DNA of 21,224 nt from Usitatibacter sp035624355 (GTDB taxonomy: Bacteria; Pseudomonadota; Gammaproteobacteria; Burkholderiales; Usitatibacteraceae): contig DASPRQ010000039.1 of NCBI GenBank assembly GCA_035624355.1, forward strand, positions 1-21,224. The letters are read 5' to 3'. The notes under the pieces are model-generated. The model was not told where the DNA came from, did no database searches, and saw nothing but the letters and a program-made list of their open reading frames with translations. Position numbers and translations under genes: made by a program. The stretch's first letter is position 1; every line of letters begins with the position of its first letter. Of this stretch, positions 1 to 9,400 are shown piece by piece.

Positions 1-672
1 GATTTGCTCGGGCGATGGATCGCGGAGCTTCCCCGGGTGCTCGCCCTTCGCGCGCACGTAGGCGTGCACGCGCGCGAGCCCGTGGCCCGAGAGGATCGAC
101 TCGGCGGAGACCCGCGTGCCGGAATCGAAGATCCAGCGCCACAGCTCCGCCTGCTCGAGGGTCGCGGGGCCGAAGCCCATGTGCCCGCCCTCGCCCGCCA
201 CCTCGTGGAGCGTCCCGTTCGCGGGCACGAGGTAGGCGATCCCGAGCCCCGTGCCGACTCCGATCACGACGCGCGGATCGGATTCGGAGGCGCGGCCCGC
301 CTGGATCGTCGCGAGCCCCTTCGGGCCGATCCACGGAATGCCGTGCGCGATCGCGGCGAGGTCGTTCACGACGCGCACGCGCGGGATGCGGAAGCGCCGC
401 GCGATCCGGGCGCCATCCACGACCCAGGGGCGGTTGGTCATCTTCACGCGATTGTCTTCGACGGGGCCCGCGACGCCGAACGCCGCCGCCGTGATGGACC
501 GTGCCCCGGGCTTCGCGCGCCAGTCACGCAGGAATTCGTCGAGCACGGGCTCGAGGCTCGCCGCATCCTCCGTGGCGAAACGGCGCGCGAGCGCCGTTTC
601 CCACCGCCCGCTGCGCGATCGCCCGACTTCCAGCAAAATCTTGGTAGCACCGACGTCGCCTGCCAGGATCAT
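1..672 (-). CDS. glk: Glucokinase (3' end cut by window edge)
   Basis: This enzyme phosphorylates glucose with ATP to glucose-6-phosphate in the cytoplasm. The first 224 codons are present and the stop lies outside the window. The protein opens with MILAGDVGATK, the N-terminal phosphate-binding strand of bacterial glucokinases. It continues with a GVAGPV motif, the sugar-site stretch VVNDLAAIAHGIP, the GVGTGLGIAYLV adenosine-side motif and GEGGHMGFGP. The ATG at 672-670 is well fixed because the family begins almost exactly at this strand. A GGAGG lies five bases upstream, inside the divergent glgA gene. The start codon is only two bases from that of glgA. The family call is secure; only the C-terminus is unseen. 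Confidence 0.93.
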   Translation of the reverse strand, partial: MILAGDVGATKILLEVGRSRSGRWETALARRFATEDAASLEPVLDEFLRDWRAKPGARSITAAAFGVAGPVEDNRVKMTNRPWVVDGARIARRFRIPRVRVVNDLAAIAHGIPWIGPKGLATIQAGRASESDPRVVIGVGTGLGIAYLVPANGTLHEVAGEGGHMGFGPATLEQAELWRWIFDSGTRVSAESILSGHGLARVHAYVRAKGEHPGKLRDPSPEQI

Positions 673-690
673 CCGTGCCTCCGCCGCACT
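663..690. promoter_or_regulatory. Interlocked ribosome binding sites of glk and glgA
   Basis: On the + strand AGGA (665-668) sits six bases before the glgA GTG (675) and overlaps the glk coding start. On the - strand GGAGG (682-678) sits five bases before the glk ATG (672) and lies inside glgA. Each gene's ribosome site is therefore within the other's coding sequence, so each promoter must lie inside the opposing gene. Confidence 0.7.
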
Positions 691-2141
691 CGCCGCAACC
701 CACGCCCAGCGTACTCTTCGCCACGCCCGAATGCGCCCCGCTGGTGAAGACCGGGGGGCTGGGCGACGTGAGCGGGGCGCTGCCCGCCGCGCTCGTCGCC
801 GAGGGGATCGACGCGCGCATCCTGCTCCCCGGGTACGTCGCGGTGCTCGAAGCGTGCGAGGGCGCGAGAGAGGTCGGTTCCTTCGAGATCCTCGGGCACT
901 CCGCGCGGCTGCTGGAATCGCGCCTGGCCGACGGCGTGCCGCTCCTCGTGCTCGACATCCCGAAGCTCTACGCGCGCCGCGGCACGCCTTACCAGGCCGA
1001 CGACGGCGAGGACTGGGAGGACAACGCGCTTCGCTTCGGCGTGTTCTCGAAGGTGGCCGCGCTCCTCGGCACTTCGGAGAGCCCCCTCGAGTGGCGCCCC
1101 GGCGTCGTGCACTGCAACGACTGGCCGCTGGGCCTCGCGCCCCTGTACCTCCATTTCGCGCCGGGCCCGAAGGCGGCCTCGGTGATCACGATCCACAACC
1201 TCGCCTTCCAGGGCATCTTCCCGTGGCACCACCTCGATCCGCTCGCGATCCCCGAGGAGTCGCGCGGCATGGAAGGCCTCGAGTTCCACGACCGCGCCTC
1301 GTTCCTCAAGGCGGGGCTCATGTACGCCGATGCGATCACCACCGTGAGCCCGACGTATGCGCGCGAGATCCAGACCGAAGAGCTCGGCTTCGGGCTCGAC
1401 GGCGTGCTGCGGCACCGGGCCGAGCGCCTGCACGGGGTGCTCAACGGCATCGACACGGCGCTCTGGAATCCCATGGCCGATCCGCACCTCGTGAGCCGCT
1501 ACGGCATGCTTACGCTCGAGCGCAAGGTCGCCAACAAGCGCGTGCTCCGCAAGCGCTTCGAGCTCGGCGGATCGGAGGAGCTGCCGCTGCTCGCCGCCGT
1601 GAGCCGCATCACACACCAGAAGGGCATCGACGTGCTCGCGGAAGCCATGCCGCAGCTCACGGCGCTGCCCGCGCAGGTCGCGGTCGTGGGCCGCGGCGAG
1701 CGCGAGATGGTGGCGATGCTGCGCGCCGCGCAGGCGAAGAACCCGGCGAACGTGGGCTTCATCGTCGCCTTCGACGAGCCGCTCGCGCACCTCGTGGAAG
1801 CCGGCGCCGACGTCTTCCTCATGCCCTCGCGCTTCGAGCCCTGCGGCATGAACCAGATGTACAGCCAGCGCTACGGGACGCCCCCCGTGGCCCACGCGAC
1901 CGGCGGGCTCGTCGACACGATCGTGGACGACGACGGCGTGCGGCCCGACGCGACGGGGTTCCTGATTCCCGAGGCGGCGGCCGACGCGCTCGTGGTGGGC
2001 GCGCGCCGCGCGGTGACGGCGTACCGCGACGCGCGCCGCTGGAAGGCGCTCCAGACCCGCGGCATGACGCGCGACTTCGGCTGGGGACCCGCGGCGCGCG
2101 AGTACGCGCGCATCTACCGCGCGATCACACCCACTTCATGA
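675..2141 (+). CDS. glgA: Glycogen synthase (ADP-glucose type, GT5)
   Basis: GlgA transfers glucose from ADP-glucose to the growing alpha-1,4-glucan chain. The protein has 488 residues, normal for the family. The ADP-glucose-binding KTGGLGD motif is at about residues 25-31. The first domain contains VITIHNLAFQG and the second begins near LLAAVSRITHQKGID. The catalytic-loop motif MPSRFEPCGMNQMY carries the expected Glu at about residue 388. The GTG at 675 is the first usable start after an in-frame stop at 645-647, and no other start codon precedes the first beta strand, so it is effectively forced; AGGA lies six bases upstream. It is divergent from glk and convergent with the phosphorylase, with a 17-bp overlap of 3' ends. 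No glgB or glgC is in the window. Confidence 0.95.
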   Translation: MPPPHSPQPTPSVLFATPECAPLVKTGGLGDVSGALPAALVAEGIDARILLPGYVAVLEACEGAREVGSFEILGHSARLLESRLADGVPLLVLDIPKLYARRGTPYQADDGEDWEDNALRFGVFSKVAALLGTSESPLEWRPGVVHCNDWPLGLAPLYLHFAPGPKAASVITIHNLAFQGIFPWHHLDPLAIPEESRGMEGLEFHDRASFLKAGLMYADAITTVSPTYAREIQTEELGFGLDGVLRHRAERLHGVLNGIDTALWNPMADPHLVSRYGMLTLERKVANKRVLRKRFELGGSEELPLLAAVSRITHQKGIDVLAEAMPQLTALPAQVAVVGRGEREMVAMLRAAQAKNPANVGFIVAFDEPLAHLVEAGADVFLMPSRFEPCGMNQMYSQRYGTPPVAHATGGLVDTIVDDDGVRPDATGFLIPEAAADALVVGARRAVTAYRDARRWKALQTRGMTRDFGWGPAAREYARIYRAITPTS

Positions 2142-4692
2142 GCCCCATCTCGAAGCGGTGCGGGAGCGCCGGGTGGGTGGGGTACGCGCGCACGTGGAGC
2201 TCGAGCTTGCCGCAGAGCTCGGGGGCGATCTCGATCGCGTAGCGCTGCTCGCCGCCCGCGAGGCGCTCGCCCTCGGGCGAGAGCTCGAAGCCTTCCGGCG
2301 CGCGGCGCTCGCGCAGCTCCCGGATCGCTTCCCCGATGAGGAGCTCCACGGCGACGTCCTTCGCCTCGAGCGCGTCCAGGTTCACCGCGACGCTCAGGCG
2401 CAGCTTCTCGCCGAAGCGGACGTGCGGCCCGGGGACCTCGATCACGCGGACGGAGACCTTGGGCCAGGAATGGCGCACGCGCCGCTTCCACTCCGCGAGC
2501 TCCTTCGCGAGCGCGTAGCCGTCGCGCGAGAAATCGGCGTGGCGCCGCGAGGCGGGCGCGTAGAACTTGTCCACGTACTCGCCCACCATGCGCTGGCTGT
2601 TGAAGCGCGGCAGCAGCGTCACCATCGAGCGCTTGGCGAGCTTCACCCATTCGGGCGAGAAGCCCATGGCGCCGCGCTCGTAGTAGAGCGGGATCACGCG
2701 GTCCTGGAGGATCTCGTAGAGCGACCGGCTCTCCTCGTTGTTGCGCCGCCCCTCGTCGAGCGTCTCGGAGGCGGGCTTGATCGCAAAGCCGTTGTCGCCG
2801 CGGTAGCCCTCGCCCCACCAGCCGTCGAGCACCGAGCAGTTGATGACGCCGTTGAACCCCGCCTTCATCCCCGAGGTGCCCGAGGCCTCCATGGGGAAGA
2901 TGGGGTTGTTGAGCCACACGTCCACGCCCGAGACGAGGCGCCGCGCGAGGCGCAGGTCGTAGCCCTCCACGAAGATCACGTGGCCCTCGAACTCGCGCAT
3001 CCACGACACCTCGTTCACGCGCCGGATCATCGCCTTGCCGGGCTCGTCGGCGGGGTGGGCCTTGCCCGCGAAGAGGAAGACCACGGGCCGCTCGGCCGAG
3101 AGCGCGATGTCGCGCAGCCACTCGAGCTTCTCGAAGATGAGCGTGGAGCGCTTGTAGGTCGCGAAGCGGCGCGCGAAGCCGATGGTGAGCACGTTCGGGT
3201 TCGCGGGATCGGCGAGCCGCAGGAACCGGTCCACGTGGGCTTCGCTGCCCTGGTTGCGGAAGTGCTGGGCGCGCACGCGCTCGCGCACGAGGGTGAGCAT
3301 GCGCGCCTTCAGGTGCTGGCGGATGCTCCAGAAGATGTGGTCGGGAAGCTCGAGGATCTGGTCGAGCGCGTGGGGCTCGTGCAGGTGCCGCGTCCAGCCG
3401 CTGCCGAGGAAGCGGTCGAAGGCGTCGGCCCACTCGGGGGCGAGGAAGCTCGGCACGTGCACGCCGTTGGTGACGTAGGTGACCGGGTTCTCGCGCTCGG
3501 GCACCTCGGGCCAGAGCTGCTCGAGGATCATCGCGGTCACGTCGCCGTGGATGCGGCTCACGCCGTTCACGAAAGCCGAGCCGCGCGCGGCGAGCGCCGT
3601 CATGTTGAACTCGCCGTTGTTCGGCGTGCGCCCGAGGGCGAGCACCGCCTCCACGTCCACGCCCATCTCGCGGCAGAAGCGCGCGAAGTAGCGCCGGACC
3701 ATGTCGGGCGCGAAGTGGTCGTGGCCCGCGGCGACCGCCGTGTGCGTCGTGAAGACGGTGTTCGCGGCGACCGCCTCGAGCGCCGCGGCGAAATCGAGGC
3801 CGCCCTCCTTCATGAGCGCGCGCATGCGCTCGAGCACGAGGAAGGCCGCGTGGCCCTCGTTGATGTGCCACGTCGTGGGCGCGATGCCGAGGCTGCGCAG
3901 CGCCCGCACGCCGCCCACGCCGAGCACGATCTCCTGCTGGATGCGCATGGCGCGGTCGCCGCCGTAGAGGCGGTAGGCGGTGGCGCGGTCGTCGGGGCGA
4001 TTGCCCTCGACGTCGGTGTCGAGAAGGTAGAGCGTCACGCGCCCGATGCGCGCCTGCCAGAGCTTGGCCTGCACGTCGTGGTCGCCGAACTCCACGCGCA
4101 CGTGCATCGGCTTGCCCTCGTGCATCACCGGCGTGATCGGCAGGTCGCCGAAATCGCTGTCGGAGTACGCGGCGTGCTGGTTGCCTTCGGCGTCGAGCGC
4201 CTGGGTGAAGTAGCCCTGGCGGTAGAGCAGCCCCACGGCGACGAACGGAATCGCCATGTCGCTCGCGGTCTTGCAATGGTCGCCCGCGAGGATGCCCAGC
4301 CCCCCCGAGTAGATCGGCAGGCTCTCGTGGAAGCCGAACTCCGCGCAGAAGTAGGCGACGACCTCGCCGGGGTTCAGGCCCGGCGGCTGCTCCGTGGGCG
4401 GCGCGCGCCCGTGGTACGCGTCGTAGGCCGCGAGCGTGCGGTCGTAGTCGTGCAGGAAGATCGGGTCCTTCGCGCTCTCGATGAGCCGGCGCTGGTCCAC
4501 GGACTTGAGGAGCGCCTTCGGGCTGTGGCCCACGGCGTCCCACAGCACCGGGTCGAGGCGCGCGAAGAGCGAGCGCGTGGTGCGGTCCCAGCTGAACCAG
4601 AGGTTGTTCGCGAGCTCCTCGAGGCGCGCGAGCTCCGGGGGAAGGCGCGGCGAGACCTCGAGGGGAAAGGCGATCCCGGGGCGCTGCTCCAT
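2125..4692 (-). CDS. glgP: Alpha-glucan (glycogen/maltodextrin) phosphorylase
   Basis: This PLP enzyme releases glucose-1-phosphate from alpha-1,4-glucans. The call gives 855 residues. The N-terminal 110 or so (LARLEELANNLWFSWD onward) match the DUF3417 domain that precedes the catalytic part in this branch. Next come FCAEFGFHESLPIYSGGLG, WHINEGHAAF, and EASGTSGMKAGFNG, in which Lys610 is the likely PLP-binding lysine. This is the TIGR02094-type phosphorylase, not the classical E. coli GlgP/MalP type. I chose the ATG at 4692; an in-frame GTG at 4758 would add 22 residues unlike the family. The ribosome site is weak (GAAG). Its 3' end overlaps that of glgA, and the pairing suggests glycogen turnover. 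The gene symbol is used in the broad sense. Confidence 0.93.
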   Translation of the reverse strand: MEQRPGIAFPLEVSPRLPPELARLEELANNLWFSWDRTTRSLFARLDPVLWDAVGHSPKALLKSVDQRRLIESAKDPIFLHDYDRTLAAYDAYHGRAPPTEQPPGLNPGEVVAYFCAEFGFHESLPIYSGGLGILAGDHCKTASDMAIPFVAVGLLYRQGYFTQALDAEGNQHAAYSDSDFGDLPITPVMHEGKPMHVRVEFGDHDVQAKLWQARIGRVTLYLLDTDVEGNRPDDRATAYRLYGGDRAMRIQQEIVLGVGGVRALRSLGIAPTTWHINEGHAAFLVLERMRALMKEGGLDFAAALEAVAANTVFTTHTAVAAGHDHFAPDMVRRYFARFCREMGVDVEAVLALGRTPNNGEFNMTALAARGSAFVNGVSRIHGDVTAMILEQLWPEVPERENPVTYVTNGVHVPSFLAPEWADAFDRFLGSGWTRHLHEPHALDQILELPDHIFWSIRQHLKARMLTLVRERVRAQHFRNQGSEAHVDRFLRLADPANPNVLTIGFARRFATYKRSTLIFEKLEWLRDIALSAERPVVFLFAGKAHPADEPGKAMIRRVNEVSWMREFEGHVIFVEGYDLRLARRLVSGVDVWLNNPIFPMEASGTSGMKAGFNGVINCSVLDGWWGEGYRGDNGFAIKPASETLDEGRRNNEESRSLYEILQDRVIPLYYERGAMGFSPEWVKLAKRSMVTLLPRFNSQRMVGEYVDKFYAPASRRHADFSRDGYALAKELAEWKRRVRHSWPKVSVRVIEVPGPHVRFGEKLRLSVAVNLDALEAKDVAVELLIGEAIRELRERRAPEGFELSPEGERLAGGEQRYAIEIAPELCGKLELHVRAYPTHPALPHRFEMGLMKWV

Positions 4693-4794
4693 GGCGTCTT
4701 CGCGTTCGTTCTCAGGAAATGCGGGGATTCGCTGCGGCCGTCGAGCGAAGGATAACACCGCGGCTCGGCGGCTGCCCCGGCGCGACGCTTCGGC

Positions 4795-6318
4795 CTAGCG
4801 CTTCTCCTGAGCGATTTCCGTGCCGCGCATCGCGTACACGCCCCAGGGCGCGCGGCCGCTCGCGACCGGCGCGGCGCGCGGCGCACTGCTCTGGGGCGAC
4901 GGCACGTGCCCGCCCTGCGGCGCGGGCGCCTGCCCGCCTTGCGGTGCCGGTGCCGGCGCCTGCCCGCCTTGGGGCGCCGGTGGCGGCGCGTGCCCGCCTT
5001 GCGGTGCAGGTGCATGGCCGCCTTGTGGCGCCGGCACATTGCCTTGCGGCGGCGCGACGCCCGGGCGCGCGATCGGCTGCGGCACCGGCTGCGGCACGCT
5101 CGCCGGCTGCGGCGGCATGTAGCGCAGCGCGCCTCCCAGGGGCCGCCCGGCCGGCTGCGGAGCGCTGCCCTGCTGGTGCGGAGACTCGTGCGGCGCACTT
5201 CCTTGGGGCGGCACGGCGGTGCGCGGCGCGCTTCCCGTGCGCGGCTGCCCGCCTTGCTGCGGCTGGCCCGGCGCGGGGAAGACGCCATGCTGCGGCTCCG
5301 GCGACGGCGGGCGCGCGATGGGGTTGCCCTGCGCCGGCGGAGGCTGGCGCGCGATCGGATGCGACGGCGCCGGCCCCGGACGCGGTACGCCCGTCCCGTG
5401 GTCGCGCGATCCGCCGGTGTGCGGCCGCGCGGCCTCCTGGCGCGCGAGCGGGTTGCGATAGGGCACGTTGTGGCGATGGCTCTCGTCATGGTGCCAATAC
5501 TGCGTGCTCGGCGTCGGGCGATGGCCGCGATCGTGGTCGTAGAACGGGTGCACGTGGTTGCGCGTCACGTGATGATGGTTCCAGTCGAAGTCGCCGATGA
5601 AGAAGTTGTTGCCGATGGGAACGCCCAGGCCCCACACGAAGCCGTAGCCGGTGAACACGTAGTAATCGGGCCACGGCCCCCAGTAGAACGGCGGCGCGGC
5701 GGGCCACCACCACGGCCCGTACACCGCGCGCGGGTCGTAGTAGGGCACGTACATCATGTCGGGCGAGGGCGAATCGAGCGCGATGTCCTCGCCTTCGTGG
5801 ACGACGGCGAGCTCGTCGCTGCTCGCGAGGTTGCCCGCGCCGTAGGCGGCGCGCCTGAGCCTCTGGATCGATTGCATCGTCGCGTCGCGCTGGCCGAGGA
5901 AGGCCTCGCCCACGCTCTGGGTCCACTCGAGCTGCTCGCTCATCGTCTGGAGAAGCTCGGGGAAGGCGACGAGCGACTTGACGCTCGGATCCCAGTCCTC
6001 GCTGTCGGCCGCGGCGACCGCATCCTCGCCCCTCACGTCCGGGTGGGCGCGCGACCAGCGCTCCGCCTCGACGACCTCGAGCGGATAGGTGGCCGCCATG
6101 AGCACCTGCGCGAGGAGCTCGTCCGGGTAGAGCGCGATGGGCGCGAGCATCTGGTCGAGCTGCTCGCTCGTGAAGGCGCCCGCGGGCGCGGAGGCGGAAT
6201 CCGGCGGGACGGCGACGGACTCTTCCGGCTGCGCCCCGGCGAGCGCCGCGAAAGAGGCGAGGGCGACAGCGAGGGCCATGCGGGCCAGGATTCTCATCGG
6301 CATCTCCATCCGATCCAT
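4795..6318 (-). CDS. Secreted DUF3300 protein with proline-rich repeat tail
   Basis: The function is unknown. The protein has 507 residues. A signal peptide is clear: a hydrophobic run at about residues 10-27 with AGA cleavage before Gln30. Residues 50-290 form the DUF3300 domain, recognised by QLDQMLAPIALYPDELLAQV, ATYPLEVVEAERW and MMYVPYYDPRAVYGPWWWP, with many aromatic residues. A His-rich stretch follows (HHHVTRNHVHPFYDHDRGH), then about 200 residues of Pro/Gln/Gly/Ala low complexity including tandem PAPQGG[H/Q] units. The start may be the ATG at 6318 (AAGG upstream) or the ATG at 6297 (MRILARM, with GGAG six bases before), which gives a cleaner signal peptide. It is preceded by a hairpin that separates it from nrdA, so it is probably its own transcription unit. 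Confidence 0.85.
   Translation of the reverse strand: MDRMEMPMRILARMALAVALASFAALAGAQPEESVAVPPDSASAPAGAFTSEQLDQMLAPIALYPDELLAQVLMAATYPLEVVEAERWSRAHPDVRGEDAVAAADSEDWDPSVKSLVAFPELLQTMSEQLEWTQSVGEAFLGQRDATMQSIQRLRRAAYGAGNLASSDELAVVHEGEDIALDSPSPDMMYVPYYDPRAVYGPWWWPAAPPFYWGPWPDYYVFTGYGFVWGLGVPIGNNFFIGDFDWNHHHVTRNHVHPFYDHDRGHRPTPSTQYWHHDESHRHNVPYRNPLARQEAARPHTGGSRDHGTGVPRPGPAPSHPIARQPPPAQGNPIARPPSPEPQHGVFPAPGQPQQGGQPRTGSAPRTAVPPQGSAPHESPHQQGSAPQPAGRPLGGALRYMPPQPASVPQPVPQPIARPGVAPPQGNVPAPQGGHAPAPQGGHAPPPAPQGGQAPAPAPQGGQAPAPQGGHVPSPQSSAPRAAPVASGRAPWGVYAMRGTEIAQEKR
4903..5040 (-). repeat. Tandem PAPQGG[H/Q]-coding repeat in the DUF3300 gene
   Basis: About five degenerate units encode PAPQGGH or PAPQGGQ with variable Pro-Ala spacers. 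On the + strand they appear as repeated 'tgcccgcctt' followed by a GC-rich block. The array is in frame within the disordered C-terminal tail, so unit gain or loss in multiples of three would be tolerated. Confidence 0.75.
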
Positions 6319-6338
6319 CCTAACCTTTCAACGCGCTG

Positions 6339-6378
6339 AACGAAAAAGGGAGGACCCGCCGGCCCCCCCTTTTTCGTT
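6339..6378 (-). terminator. Hairpin terminator downstream of nrdA
   Basis: A perfect 12-bp inverted repeat, AACGAAAAAGGG (6339-6350) with CCCTTTTTCGTT (6367-6378), encloses a GC-rich 16-base loop region. It starts 40 bases past the nrdA stop and lies upstream of the DUF3300 start. The T-run is inside the 3' arm on the - strand, so this is a good but not textbook intrinsic terminator. The symmetry means it could act in both directions. Confidence 0.6.
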
Positions 6379-6417
6379 GCTTTTCGTCAGAGATGTTTCA
6401 AATTGTCAGCGCGCGCC

Positions 6418-9400
6418 TCACTGGCAGGCCTCGCAATCGGGGTTGTCGATGGAGCAGAACTTCGCGCCGTCGGAGGCGCCCTCCCCCGCGCCCTCGAGCG
6501 CCGCCGGGCGCGCGCCCGCCGCCCCGCCGAGGCCCCCGCCCGCCGGCACGGCGTTGAGCTCGCCGCCCTTGCCCGTGGACTTCTCGGCCGAGGTCGCCGC
6601 GAGCGTGCGCAGATAATAGGTGGTCTTCAGGCCCCGCACCCACGCGAGCTTGTAGCACTCGTCGAGCTTCTTGCCCGAGGCGCCCGCCATGTAGATGTTG
6701 AGCGACTGCGCCTGGTCGATCCACTTCTGGCGGCGCGCACCCGCCTCCACGAGCCACTTCGGCTCCACCTCGAAGGCGGTCGCGTAGAGGCTGCGCAGCT
6801 CCGGCGGCACGCGGTCGATGCGGCCGATGGAGCCGTCGAAGTGCTTGAGGTCGTTCACCATCACCGGGTCCCAGAGGGCGAGCTTCTTGAGGTCCCTCAC
6901 CAGCGACTCGTTCACCACGGTGAACTCGCCCGAGAGGTTCGACTTCACGAAGAGGTTCTGGTAGTTGGGCTCGATCGAGGCCGAGACCCCCACGATGTTG
7001 GAGATGGTCGCCGTGGGGGCGATCGCCACGCAGTTCGAGTTGCGCATGCCGTGCACCTTGATCCGCTCGCGCAGCTTCGGCCAGTCCATGCTCTCCGAGA
7101 GGTCCACGTCCACGTAGCCGCCGCGCTCCTGCAGCAGCAGCTTGAGCGTGTCCTGCGGGAGGATGCCGCGGTCCCAGAGCGAGCCCCCGAACGTCGAGTA
7201 GCGGCCGCGCTCGGCGGCGAGCTCCGTCGAGGCCCAGTAGGCGTAGTAGCACACCGCTTCCATCGAGCGGTCGGCGAATTCCACGGCCGCTTCGCTCGCG
7301 TAGGGGATGCGCAGCTCCTGGAGGCAATCCTGGAAGCCCATGATGCCCAGGCCCACGGGGCGGTGGCGGGCGTTGGAGTCGCGCGCCTTCTTCACCGCGT
7401 AGTAGTTGATGTCGATCACGTTGTCGAGCATGCGCATCGCCGTGGCGATGGTCTTCTTGAGCTTCGCGTGGTCGAGCTTGCCGTCGCGGACGTGGGCGCG
7501 CAGGTTGACGCTGCCGAGGTTGCACACCGCGATCTCCTCGGCGTTCGTGTTGAGCGTGATCTCGGTGTTCTTCGTCACCAGGCCGTTCACCGTCCAGGCG
7601 TGCGTGTCCGAATCGACGGCGAGGCAGTACGCGTCCTCGTTCGGGAGCGGCGTGAGCCCCGTGAAGGTCGCGTGCAGCTTCTGCTCGTAGCCGTCCTTCT
7701 TCAGGTTCTCGAGGTAGCGGCGCGAAGACTCGGACTTGCGCGACGCGGCGAGGCCCGTCACCTCCTCGGCGATTCGGCAGCCCCGGATCGAGGTGACGAG
7801 CAGCCGGTAAAGGGGCTGGCTCCAGTACGACTTCCGGCCGCCCTTGCCGTCGGGAAGCGCATGCTCCTCGTGGCCGCGCATCTGGTTGATCGAGCTCTTC
7901 ACGCCGAAGTTCGCCCAAAGGACCTGCAGCTCCTCGATGAGCGCGCGATCGGTCGAGGCGAGCGCGAGCGTCGTGGCTTCGCCGCTCGCCACGACGTTGC
8001 CGTCGGCCTGGTAGAGGCCGCGCAGGTACGCGGACACCGTCTCGCGGTCGCCTTCCCAGACGAGGCGCGGCACGCGGGTCTTGTTCTCGCGGGTGAAGCC
8101 GTGCTCCTCGAACAGGCGCCGCAGCGGCGCGGAGGAAAGCCTCGCCTTGCCCGCCTTCCAGTCGATCGCGAACTCCGGCGTGTTCGTGGACGTGGTGCGC
8201 AGCACCGTGTTGCCCTCGAGCAGGAAGTGCACGGTTTCGGTGGTCTTGGCGAGCATGTCGAACTCCTGCTCCCAGACGTCGACGTGCACGCTGCCCCTGC
8301 CGAAGGTGCCGTCGCCCGCGACGAGCCCCATGAGGTACGAGAGCTCGGGCATGTGGTCCGGGCCCCAGAGCCCCTCGAGCTGCTGGACGAGGAGCTTGTC
8401 GCCGGCTACCAGGTGCTGCGCCTCGACCCACCCGCGATCCTTCACCCACACCTTGTGGTCGGGCGTCACCTTGTGCGAGTAGCCCTCCTCCGTCTCGATG
8501 CGCACCATGGGCGCGTCCGGGCGGGGAAGGAGCATCTCGGATGCGTCGTACACGCCGTCGAGGCCGACCACCTTGTTCTTGCCGCCCAGCCGGTAGAGCT
8601 CGCCGATCGTGAGCATCCCGCGGTCGGTCACGACGCGCTGGTCGGCGGCGATGCAGCAGAGGTTCGAGGAATGCACCACCCCCACGTGCTGCTGCGGGCT
8701 CCTCACGTTCGCGGCGTCCTTGAACGTGATCCACGGATGCCCCGTCTCGAAGAGCATCGTGAGCATCTTGCGCCACAGCGACTGCGCGGGGATCTTCTTG
8801 TGGAGCTTGAGCTCGCCGCGCGCGGCGCGCCGCTCGTACTCGACGTACGCCTCCTCGAACGCGCGCCCGAACTTGTCGTGCAGGTCCGGCACGTCCGAGG
8901 GCGAGAAGAGCGTCCACTCGCCGCCTTCCATCACCCGCTTCATGAAGAGGTCGGGGATCCAGTTGGCGGTGTTCATGTCGTGGGTGCGCCGCCGGTCGTC
9001 GCCCGTGTTCTTGCGCAGCTCCAGGAACTCCTCGATGTCGAGGTGCCACGTCTCAAGGTAGCAGCAGACCGCGCCCTTGCGCTTGCCGCCGTTGTGCGCG
9101 AGGCCGCCGGTCGTCATGTACGACTCGTCGCCCTCGACCTTGAGGTCGTAGACGAAGGGTTTCGGCGCGATGTCGTGCACGTCCGTCACGCGGGAGAAGA
9201 GCTTGCCCTCGAGCTCGATCCAGTTGCGCTTCGCGATCGGCCGGCAGCCGACGAGCGCGGCGATCTCGGGCACGGCCGGGATGCGCAGGTCCCAGGCGCG
9301 AGTCGTGCCCTCGAAGCGCGCCGTCGAGCCGTCGGAGCGCACGCCCTGGTGGCCGTTCTCCCGCTCGCGGTACTGTCCGGCCGTGGGCACGCCCATGCGC

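Noticed and set aside
251..2242. A 663-codon + strand frame overlapping glk and glgA
   Set aside because: It is out of frame with glgA, Arg-rich, and without motifs.
2158..4755. An 865-codon + strand open frame opposite the glucan phosphorylase
   Set aside because: It has shadow composition (Arg/Glu/His/Val/Ala), no recognisable motif, and lies opposite a well-conserved enzyme.
4693..4758. An earlier GTG start for the glucan phosphorylase at 4758
   Set aside because: The added 22 residues do not resemble the family, which begins near the GIAFPLEVSPRLPPEL segment.
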